64,000 bases of DNA, taken from the NCBI RefSeq assembly GCF_035582795.1, contig NC_134368.1:10500501-10564500 (forward strand). The letters are read 5' to 3'. The stretch is from Mycteria americana (Eukaryota > Chordata > Aves > Ciconiiformes > Ciconiidae). The notes under the pieces are model-generated. The model did no database searches, was not told the DNA's origin, and was given only the letters and a program-made list of their open reading frames with translations. A program made the translations under genes and the position numbers. Of this stretch, positions 28,701 through 35,200 are shown one piece after another (the first letter of the stretch is position 1; the number at the start of each line of letters is the position of its first letter).

Positions 28701-29299
28701 CCTAGAATTTCACAAGGGGTGAGTTGCTAATGAACATGTTTAAAGGACACACATGAGTATGGAGAGTTCACAAGCCTTCTGGCAAGTTTCCATTACCTCT
28801 AGTGATCTTTAAATATCTAGTCCAGAGTCAAGTTAACGTATACATTGAATTTACAGTATTAGTTAATTAACAGTTTGAAATTCTCATCTACTTCTATACC
28901 ACATAGCAGGAACAGGAAGAAAAAAATTATGAAATTGAGGGTACTGCTAATACCCTAGTTCCTTGCACTCACATAGCGTTATTTAATCAGAAAAGTCCCA
29001 GCAAGTGTCACAGTTACAGCTTAATTTCTTTTCTAAACCTGAAAACCTAAACTCTCACTTTTTTTCTTTTTAAATAGGGACTAGAGGTTTGATATTGTTT
29101 TGTTTGTTTGGGTTTCAGTTTTTCAACTGAAAATAGAAACACTTAAACAGGCTAAGATTTACTCACTCTGGTTATTTTTTCTGCTAGTCTGAACTTCTGC
29201 TACAGGAATAGACTGCAAAGCTGTCATAATCCTCTGAGCGATATCAGATAAAGGCACTTTAGAAGTCTCACATCCAATGTATGATGCGTACCGTTCCAT
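1659..29299 (-). CDS. POLN: POLN, DNA polymerase nu (5' two thirds; continues off left edge)
   Basis: POLN encodes a nuclear A-family DNA polymerase related to bacterial Pol I and to the polymerase domain of POLQ. It is linked to translesion synthesis and crosslink or recombination repair. Seen here: the ATG at 29,299, then firm coding exons 29,167-29,299, 21,894-22,382, 21,156-21,346, 19,205-19,317, 15,901-16,058, 9,220-9,288, 7,702-7,762, 7,429-7,493, 6,533-6,616, 5,999-6,088, 2,798-2,854, 1,962-2,015 and 1,659-1,724, plus a doubtful second exon near 23.4-23.86 kb. From 21,894 leftward every junction keeps phase. Translations match remembered vertebrate POLN blocks such as [43 protein letters not shown] and [15 protein letters not shown]. 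The exonuclease-like domain and the thumb are covered. The palm and fingers exons with the catalytic aspartates are outside. No CpG island lies near the ATG exon, so the promoter is probably the one shared with HAUS3. Confidence 0.9.
1962..2015 (-). CDS. POLN: POLN coding exon (54 bases)
   Basis: Encodes [18 protein letters not shown] in phase 0, with a CTAAATTTAG-type acceptor and a GTAGAA donor. It matches the human VHKIKSTFVDGLLACMKK block in the thumb, directly before the TGRLS exon. Confidence 0.92.
2798..2854 (-). CDS. POLN: POLN coding exon (57 bases)
   Basis: Encodes [19 protein letters not shown] in phase 0, between a TTTTGCAG acceptor and a GTGAGC donor. [12 protein letters not shown] is identical to the human thumb segment as I recall it. 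The homologous A-family position is the HPL---ILEYR stretch of Pol I. Confidence 0.95.
4112..5062 (+). mobile_element. CR1 LINE, 3' part, avian type, in a POLN intron
   Basis: A 5'-truncated CR1 non-LTR retrotransposon, antisense to POLN, in the intron between exons 5,999-6,088 and 2,798-2,854. It starts inside the reverse transcriptase with the NFADDAKL block; its ADD corresponds to the catalytic Y/FADD motif. It continues through [46 protein letters not shown] and NRLPREVV, then a short 3'UTR ending at 5,046-5,063 in two copies of ATTCTATG, the normal CR1 3' end. The reading frame is broken near 4,385-4,395 and again near 4,830, so this copy cannot make a full protein. Its protein blocks are still easy to read, so it is younger than the copies at 10.7 and 40.3 kb. 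Intron before it (5,063-5,998) and after it (2,855-4,111): nothing else recognised. Confidence 0.95.
5999..6088 (-). CDS. POLN: POLN coding exon (90 bases)
   Basis: Thirty codons, phase 0, acceptor CCTGTAG and donor GTGAGA. The translation begins [14 protein letters not shown] and ends QLVSTSEVV, matching the human ILFGKLKLH...STSEAV segment, an A-family thumb block (compare LFEKLKL in many Pol I proteins). The segment between is poorly conserved, as expected. Confidence 0.9.
6533..6616 (-). CDS. POLN: POLN coding exon (84 bases)
   Basis: Encodes 28 residues in phase 0, starting [18 protein letters not shown] and ending SSSQLRE. The acceptor is TTTATAG and the donor GTAATA. It is nearly identical to the human [18 protein letters not shown] block. 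Flanking introns (6,089-6,532 and 6,617-7,428) show nothing else. Confidence 0.95.
7429..7493 (-). CDS. POLN: POLN coding exon (65 bases)
   Basis: The exon starts with the last two bases of a Val codon split with the exon at 7,702, then reads [20 protein letters not shown]-Gly. The acceptor is ATTTACAG and the donor GTAAAT. The human counterpart is VMESHAIQVNKEEMEKTSALLG. Confidence 0.93.
7702..7762 (-). CDS. POLN: POLN coding exon (61 bases)
   Basis: Encodes [20 protein letters not shown] plus one base, so it ends in phase 1 and joins exactly to the next exon. The acceptor is GCTTTACAG and the donor GTATGA. It matches human YGLWQLFRTLELPLIPIL. The conserved ELPL segment is typical of A-family polymerases, where it precedes the (A)VME block. 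Confidence 0.93.
8612..8872 (-). mobile_element. CR1 LINE fragment, sense with POLN
   Basis: A short CR1 3' fragment on the minus strand. Translation of that strand gives [20 protein letters not shown], the block just before the CR1 stop codon (compare [18 protein letters not shown] at 4.9 kb). The 3'UTR runs to about 8,612 and includes a degenerate TCTGGTCCAACTGCC segment. The terminal octamer repeats are eroded. It lies in the POLN intron 7,763-9,219, which otherwise holds only short T-rich tracts near 8,040. Confidence 0.8.
9220..9288 (-). CDS. POLN: POLN coding exon (69 bases)
   Basis: Twenty-three codons, phase 0, acceptor TTTATATCAG and donor GTAAGA. Encodes [20 protein letters not shown] then Asp-Leu-Gln, matching human NQNVRENLKTLYRLTMDLCSKL. 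The phase fits exons on both sides. Confidence 0.92.
9289..15900. other. Large POLN intron
   Basis: This 6.6 kb intron separates the exons at 15,901 and 9,288. It holds the old CR1 fragment at 10.69-11.21 kb and a run of ten G at about 11,491-11,500. Apart from those I see no exon, RNA gene or recent repeat. Several open frames of 60-105 codons show no conserved motif and no splice context that fits POLN. Confidence 0.6.
10690..11210 (-). mobile_element. Old CR1 LINE fragment (antisense to + strand)
   Basis: The plus strand here reads as the reverse complement of an ancient CR1 family also known from turtles and crocodilians. Landmarks are CAGAGACCAAAACCGCAGTC, GATGTGGGTGCAACAAGG, TTGGCTTTTTGGCTGCTGCT and GATTCCAAGATCTCTTTG. 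The same landmarks occur in the same order at 40.44-40.86 kb, so the two are diverged copies of one family. The copy is truncated at both ends, with no intact frame and many small indels, and is much older than the copy at 4.1 kb. Confidence 0.8.
15901..16058 (-). CDS. POLN: POLN coding exon (158 bases)
   Basis: The exon starts in phase 2 (two bases complete a codon split with the 19,205 exon) and ends in phase 0, with acceptor TTTTTGTAG and donor GTAAGT. The translation includes [30 protein letters not shown] and ends [18 protein letters not shown] is nearly identical to human POLN and belongs to the inactive exonuclease-like domain. The C-terminal third of this exon is a variable linker. 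Confidence 0.95.
16059..19204. other. POLN intron with G/T-rich tracts
   Basis: No exon or dated repeat was recognised. It carries two T/G-rich stretches, at about 16,300-16,347 and 18,241-18,313, a short CCAT tandem run at about 17,795-17,808, and an A-rich run at 18,719-18,735. A 104-codon plus-strand frame at 17,211-17,525 has several Cys residues, but I judge it to be chance. Confidence 0.55.
18241..18313 (+). repeat. G/T-rich simple repeat with G-quadruplex potential
   Basis: A tract made almost wholly of T and G, with G runs of 5, 4 and 7 separated by T-rich loops. The seven-G run could supply two stacks, so an intramolecular quadruplex is possible on the plus strand, which is the non-template strand opposite POLN transcription. 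It looks like simple-sequence expansion. Confidence 0.6.
19205..19317 (-). CDS. POLN: POLN coding exon (113 bases)
   Basis: Starts with one base completing the TGG codon split with exon 21,156 and ends in phase 1, with acceptor CCGTGCAG and donor GTAACT. Includes [20 protein letters not shown] and then [13 protein letters not shown]. It matches human [20 protein letters not shown] of the exonuclease-like domain, in which POLN is not expected to keep proofreading residues. Confidence 0.95.
21156..21346 (-). CDS. POLN: POLN coding exon (191 bases)
   Basis: Starts in phase 0 after TGTAACAG and ends in phase 2 before GTGAGA. Includes [13 protein letters not shown] near the start and [18 protein letters not shown] at the end, which match human SSVRGIVVLVKRQ and HSAIWDQEQEAHQQFA. 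The central part (about 25 residues) is not conserved. Confidence 0.94.
21395..21456. repeat. Palindromic GCAATTAC/GTAATTGC cluster
   Basis: The units GCAATTAC and GTAATTGC alternate several times within about 60 bases, giving overlapping direct and inverted copies that could fold as a hairpin. It sits about 50 bases upstream (in gene direction) of the POLN exon at 21,156-21,346. No mobile-element family is recognised; it may be a simple-sequence expansion. Confidence 0.65.
21894..22382 (-). CDS. POLN: POLN coding exon (489 bases), N-terminal region
   Basis: 163 codons, phase 0 at both ends, acceptor TTTTTCCAG and donor GTTAGT. The last part, [20 protein letters not shown] followed by LNSDQ, aligns with human LKQAAALVITVMYTDGSTQLGADQ. 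The rest is the low-complexity, Lys/Arg/Ser-rich N-terminal tail, which is poorly conserved among vertebrates. The internal Met at 22,286 is not the start: the frame is open right back to the acceptor and a better start exon exists at 29.3 kb. Confidence 0.9.
22640..22760. mobile_element. Possible very old CR1 fragment
   Basis: The segment GCATCTAGTCCAGTAGCCTG followed by TCTTCCATAGTGAC resembles, from memory, a common turtle/crocodilian CR1 3' region (CATCTAGCCCAGTATCCTGTCTTC...AGTGGCC). The match is short and eroded, so the limits and the family are uncertain. Confidence 0.4.
23442..23858 (-). CDS. POLN: Possible second coding exon of POLN, limits and frame unsure
   Basis: The start exon ends in phase 1. 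An acceptor-like GTGTGAG near 23,858 would continue in phase as [20 protein letters not shown] and on to SKKEIT, then meet a stop at about 23,716. The next frame is open from there with similar composition ([19 protein letters not shown], then [15 protein letters not shown]) to a GTAAGT donor near 23,467. The two frames overlap at a run of six A at about 23,728-23,733. Alternatively the exon starts after GCTACAG at 23,748, which joins the start exon in phase and uses only the second frame. Neither version ends in the phase 0 needed by exon 21,894-22,382 if the GTAAGT donor is used, so another small exon or another donor (for example GTATGG near 23,570) is needed. The N-terminal tail is too variable for homology by eye to settle this. 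Confidence 0.4.
27440..27560. mobile_element. Possible very old CR1 3' fragment
   Basis: The plus strand reads AAGGCTAGATGGAACCATTA and then AGAATTTCACCCGCTAGTTC, close to the remembered antisense 3' region of an ancient turtle/crocodilian CR1 (AAGGCCAGAAGGGACCATT...AGAATTTCACCCAGTTACTC). There is no coding content. Limits are approximate. Confidence 0.45.
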
Positions 29300-29313
29300 T
29301 TTTAAGATTAAAC
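29167..29313 (-). CDS. POLN: POLN start exon (ATG at 29,299)
   Basis: After an acceptor GTGTTTAG the exon has 14 bases of 5'UTR, then the ATG at 29,297-29,299 and 44 codons plus one base before the donor GTGAGT. The translation begins [20 protein letters not shown] and continues [10 protein letters not shown], matching the human start MENYEALVGFDLCNTPLSSV then AQKIMSAMHS. The acceptor so close to the ATG means at least one non-coding exon lies upstream. The HAUS3 promoter exon at 39.47 kb is the best candidate. Confidence 0.92.
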
Positions 29314-31564
29314 CTAAACACAGAACACACACAAATTATGCATGATATCAGAGCCACAGAAAAATCTACACTTACATTCTGTTGAAATTAAAGACGTTCA
29401 ATATAGTGAACATGTTCAGCCATTCATTCTCCTCGATAGAAAATGACATTTCCTCCCTGAGGTGCCTATCAGTTTCTAAGTATTATAAATAAAAGTTAGC
29501 AAATTGTAATAATTTACAAAAACCACTAAGTGAAACTTCTTTGAAATAGTGTTCCAATACACCGATAAAAAATTAAGCAGTCCTATTAAGTAAAGCTAAC
29601 TTCTAATTAAAAAGCCTGACAAATAAAACAAGAATTATCATTTATGTCTGAAATACTTCCCCCTTCCTCAACATCTTTAAACTAGTCTATAACCAGCCTA
29701 TGCATACATTAGTGTTACTGGTGCTCAGATTTTATCAAGAAAAACCTTTCAAGTAACTGCCAAAACAGAGCCAACACAAGATGAAAGAAACAAGTATTAC
29801 TATCATGATATATAAACATTAGTGATGTGTTATTTCAGAAAATACTTATCATAAAAGACCTCTATTCCTTAAACTTTGTATAACTGATGTACTCAAGCAC
29901 TATTAAATATTAATAACATTAAAATAGTTACTATAGTTTGTCAATTTAAGAAACAGGTCAGCAATATCTAAAGTCTCTACAAGCTTTGAATGCAGCTATT
30001 GCTGCTCTAAATTTTATCCTTTTTTGAAAGGGAGTTGCTTTTCCAGTTGACCTGTAGCCATGTTCTATAATGCATACAAAATACTTGGAGAGCCCCTAGA
30101 TACAAGACATATGGGAGAATCAGAAACAACGGTGTCCATACTGATGACTTTGTTGACTTTATATAGTTAGACAGAACAATGCATAAAACTTACCACAAAC
30201 ACAAGATAAATACCCAACATTTTCAAAATATTTAAAGTATTCAAGCTGTACAAGTCAATTGCTCTACCAAAAACTGCTGTTAAGTAAATTATTCCTATAC
30301 AAGTTAATAACTGGAGTCCTGTTACTCTGGTCTTCTCCCACTAAATCCAGTGCACGAGTAGACTTTCAACTTTAACCATCAAGTAAACAGTATTTCCTCT
30401 GCTTACATGGAAATATTTTTCTTAGCTCAAGACCATAGGCAGATTGCAAGTTTGAATACTTACAAGTACAAACATTTGTATCCAGACTCAAAGAGGAACA
30501 TCCATCAGGCTGCATTAGTATTGGCTATATCTATCTAGCTTAACTTTTATAGTAAGCATGCGAAAGGAAGAGAGAGGCAGAATGGCTTTTTTTCCCATGA
30601 TGTTCACAGGAGTGAGAAGTATAATCTTTCCCCATGCACAACTCCTCCTAACTTTTATAATTAAGAGTAAAGTTTCTTTCCTACAGAGGGTAAAAATGCT
30701 CCCTGACTTCTCAGGGTGGGAAGCAGCAGTCTTAAAGCCTCAGTGGCATATCAAAATGAGAACCTAGCAGACTAAATATAAACAAGACACTATGCATGAG
30801 AACACACCTAAAACCAACACACAGATTCACCATAAATATTGACAACACTGAACTGAATTTATAGTGTTTGGCATTTAATAATAAACACAACGTATAGAGT
30901 TAGGCAGCATGAAATCCAGATATAAGGACATCCAACAAGTAAGTTTAAAAAAAATTTAAACATTTAAAAATAAGTTATACTCACATAAAAGTTAAGTCTG
31001 CCATCAAAATAGTTTTAAGACTACTGTTACTGAAGTTAAAGCTAATTTACTAACCTTCATCAATATGTACAACACTTGAAAGCAAGCACAGCTGATCCCA
31101 TCAAAATATAAAAGGCTAGAAGTTATCATGCTATAAAAGCCTATTTAGTTCCCTTGGTATATTAGCAAGCTATGTAAAAATTTCATAAACAGTCTAACAG
31201 TGCACATGAAAGCAGAAGTATGAAAGCATGAGGACTCTGAATTGAAATGCCTATCATTATGAATTACAGAACAAACTCAGAAGTCCAAAAGGTAAATTTA
31301 AAATTGTTTTTCTTTGAAGAGCCCAGTATGAGTATGGACTGGTTTCAATGGAGAAGACAGGCCATAAGTTAAATTAAGAGATATATCAGAATGGTCTTAA
31401 AACAGATGGTCTTGGTACTTGAAACAGATTCTAGTACATATTCCAACACATTTCTAACAAAACCAAATCTTCTTAGGAGAGCTGTAGGGGAAATCATCAT
31501 GGAACATCTGCATTGGAGAACTGTCCTCTTCAGAATGAGCACACTACATTCATGTTCCAAAATC
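29314..31564. other. Gap between POLN start exon and HAUS3 3' end
   Basis: About 2.3 kb of AT-rich sequence between the POLN start exon and the probable HAUS3 poly(A) site. If POLN is transcribed from the HAUS3 promoter this is POLN intron. I see no CpG cluster, no TATA context of note and no repeat I can name. Confidence 0.55.
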
Positions 31565-31982
31565 TGGAATGTCTTCTCCACATTTATTTTTCAGTTCACA
31601 TATCAAAGGCTCTTAGCATGCAAGAAAACTTATCTCAAGGGTATGAAATGTTCCTTTTCGTGCTAAGCTGTATGCAGTGGAAAACAACATACAGGCTAGC
31701 AGAAGAGCAGCCTGAATGTAATTCATTCAAATAACCAATGTATTACTTCATATCAAAGAACTTTGACAAAACTGAGATTTGAACTCGGGTGGGCAGATGC
31801 CAAAAGCCATAAAGCAGCATACAATCGAAACTTGGTAACTGTGGCAGCTAAACATACATTGCAATGATAGATAAATGTTAGCCTTGATAAGCTAATACTT
31901 ATCATTCCATAAACTTGTAGACAGTTTACATTAACATGTTTTCTTTTCTTAAGAGTACACTGAAGTTTAAACATTAAGAACT
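31565..31982 (-). other. HAUS3: HAUS3 3'UTR (probable)
   Basis: The first AATAAA on the minus strand after the HAUS3 stop is at 31,583-31,588 (TTTATT on plus). No AATAAA or ATTAAA occurs between it and the stop codon. This predicts a 3'UTR of roughly 400 bases. The exact cleavage site cannot be read from sequence. Confidence 0.4.
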
Positions 31983-32219
31983 TCACTGGTGGTGAAATTC
32001 TAATCTTCCAGACTTAGACTGCTGCTCAAGCTTCTCCACCATCTCTTTCAAGTGGTCTTCATCTTTGAAAAAATACACATACAAGTTTCTTTCCATCTGA
32101 TGCAGCTTATTGGACTCTAAAAAGTTTCTCTTTGACTTCACATCAGCAATCAGATCCATAAGGAGTTGATTTAGTTTATTTAAATCAACTTCCAGTTGAT
32201 GAAACTGCTCAGTAAGTTC
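31983..32219 (-). CDS. HAUS3: HAUS3 last coding exon with stop
   Basis: Phase 0 start after TTTTGTTAG; 78 codons then TGA at 31,983-31,985. It encodes a coiled-coil tail including LNKLNQLLMDLIADVKSKR, MERNLYVYFFKDEDHLKEMV and EKLEQQSKSGRLEFHHQ. The human protein has a similar ME-FYVYF--DE---KE-VE-LEQQ stretch at its C-terminus. Confidence 0.94.
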   Translation of the reverse strand, partial: ELTEQFHQLEVDLNKLNQLLMDLIADVKSKRNFLESNKLHQMERNLYVYFFKDEDHLKEMVEKLEQQSKSGRLEFHHQ

Positions 32220-35200
32220 CTAACAAAAAATACAAGACAAAAAATTACTACTTTTATATTGTTAATACACTAGCTGAACTAGAAATATAAAAGTTTTTTG
32301 TTTTTGGAAGCCACTTTTGTTTGTAAGTGAAAAGTCATCACAAAATAGAAACACAGGTGATAAGGGATTCCATTCAACTTATGTAACTTTTGATCTCCAT
32401 GTAATGGTACTCACATCAGGTTATGAAAATGTAATTTCATTTACTTGTTTACTAAACCAGATGAGTTAAGACCATAAGAATCTGGCCCTCAACTAGATAG
32501 ATGGTTGAATGGCATTTTCTATCAATTACAAGTCTTCATAGCTAGTCAAATCTTAAAAGGGAACCAAAAAAAACCCACAAGAAAAAAGCCAATTAAATTT
32601 TAAAATTAAATCATTAATTACCAGCTACAATTTTCCCAACTGTTGTTCTTATGATAGTTCAGTGTAAGTAGACCAGTCATCTACTTCCATATTATTTCCT
32701 TATTAAAGGAATTACTTTTCTTGAGAAACAGTAACAACAGAAAGAGATGTCACTGTGTTCTAAGAGGCAATTTGAATCAACAGAAAGGTATTTAATTGAT
32801 TTAATACCATCTAATACCTAAATATGTATTGTTCCAATTACAAAGTTTCATTTGTTAATAAAAACTGTTCTATATATTGCAAATTCACTTGACAGATGGA
32901 AGCGTTAAATATATTTTTATGTATTTAACCAAAGAAGTAGTATGTAACAGAAAACATCCCTCAATCCACTTTTGAGATACCTACAATTATTTAAAAACCG
33001 TAACAAGTTGCATTTAACAACCCCTATTCCCGTTTAAAGAGGCTCTAAACACAACACCTGGGAGCTCTGTAGCAGTATTGTCCTACTACAACAGTCCTTC
33101 AAAATTCTAAGATTCTTATTTTGCTCAAATGAGCTGCCCATTGCCAGGCTTTTTAAGGGGCCAAACCATACTATTCAGGTAACAGGGGGAAAAAGAGCCC
33201 ATCTGAAATAGAGAAATTTAAATGAATTTTCTAGTGACACCATATCCAGACAATATATTTCCCACACCATAAATTTACTAGTCGTACAGGACTGTACATG
33301 CCTTTGAAAGGAATTAAAAGTTGGATGCAACGATTTGCTCAGAAACAAAAAATTACTACCTGCCAACATTTACAAAATCCAGCATTTGCTAAGAACAATG
33401 TAAATACTGGGCCCATCATCATTACACTAATAAATTTGTTGCTGACACGTGGGACCCAGTTTGTGTGTCTACAGGCTTCATACTACATTCTTCTCAGTAT
33501 AAGAACATGACACATTAATGTAATAATTTTAATAACTAGATAAGAGCTTACCCGACTACTGAGTTGTATCTGATTTCCTCCATGATACAAAGCATCATGA
33601 AGGGTATCTACATCACTTTTTAGCTTGGACAAAAGGAGAGACTGTTCTTGAGAAGACGCTGCCAGCTGATCTTGTACTGTAGCACAGTCCTGCTTTAACT
33701 TCTGAGCCATCTGCTCCAGGCTTTCATATGTTTTAAACAATTGCTGTTTTTTATTTTCTCCTTCCAGAAGCTGATATAGCCTGTAACAAATGAAGTTAGA
33801 CACACAAGCATTTTTAAGTTTCCTAACCAATCCTGTCATTATCAGTCACGAGAAAATGTTCATGTCGAGAAGTCAGAGGACTAGTAAAGGACAGTACTGC
33901 TCAGCGTACTCTTACTATACTGCTGTATCTCCCACTGATTTAATGATTCTATCTATATATAGCTAGTACGTGATTAATAGGACTCCAAAATATTTCAGTA
34001 TTAAATTAACAGCAATGAAATACCAAAGTAACGGTTAATAAATACACAATGAATGCAAATAAAAGTTGACAATGTGCTTTTGCCAACTATTTCCCGACAC
34101 TTCAAGGACAGCAAAGTAAGATCCTTTTTTTTTTTTTTAAGTGCTGAAAAACAGCAGACTTCAATGGCCAATGAGAAATAAGAGAAGTCTTTATGACATT
34201 TTCTAGCTTACTGGAGCATTTGCCCATTTTCTATCTATGAAGAGACTGCTAAAAAATTCTCCAATTAGCTACAAGTCATGCAAAAGACAGCAATACCTGC
34301 TGTACCAAACTGTCCCCTTACACTGCATCGGGAAGAGTCGAATACAATTACAGATAACTTTGCTTGGTTGCTACTACCACCTCTGCATACTAAAATTTTC
34401 AGGAGTTGAGCCCCAATATAGAATCAGATTGGTTTAATAAAAGCAGGAGCTATACGAGTTTCTTTCAAGTGTCTTCTGCTTACAAACCCTTTAGGGTTCA
34501 ACTTCCCTTCACAATCATGAATATTAACATGTCTTTAAAAAAAAAAAAAAAAGTAGCCAGACAACATTCTGATTCAATGATTTGGAGACTTAATAATAAA
34601 CCTGAACAAAAATGTTACAAGTTGCCAATGCAAACGCACAATGGGAGCAAAATTAATGCTGCCTAATTCTTGCAGTTATTCACTGTGCAAGACCATACTC
34701 AACTATCACTTAACAATTATTAAAAAACACTTAAAGCACCATTTTAAAGAAGGAGGAAAAGTCTGACATTAACACACCTATAATTATACAATACACCTCA
34801 TCAAAAGGTTTAGAGTCTTGAAGTGACAGCAACACAGCACACATTTCTACTGTATCACCTGAGCTACAAGGGGACTTAATTACTTAGACGGTGAAAAACC
34901 AGACTCCTACATGGGTGACAGGACACTGAAGCCAGATGGCAAATCAAGCAGTAAAAATGAGCTAAAAACATTTCATGTATTCAGGGAGTCGTTCCACTCC
35001 TCTACCACATGGGGGTTTTTGCAGGCTAAGCTGATGAGGCCATGCATAGGATCTGGGAAATCACTGTTATTAACAGCTCTCTACATCTGTACTTCTAGAA
35101 CAACTTTCAAGAGGTCCTAGATCAGGGCACCATATAAGACAGGTTTGGCTTTAAACATTCTTTATATTCCAGATATTGCTTGGGAATGCTTCAGTAATAC

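Larger units (their letters stand above)
22383..29166. other. POLN 5' intron region with old repeats
   Basis: Outside the doubtful exon at 23.4-23.86 kb this 6.8 kb holds two stretches that resemble very old CR1 remains, near 22,640-22,760 and 27,440-27,560, and otherwise AT-rich unique sequence. No promoter-like CpG cluster was seen. Many open frames of 60-95 codons lack motifs and plausible splice borders. Confidence 0.5.

Noticed and set aside
32461-32520. String GACCATAAGAATCTGGCC recalling an old CR1 3' segment
   Set aside because: Only about 18 bases fit, and the following sequence does not continue the match, so no element is called.
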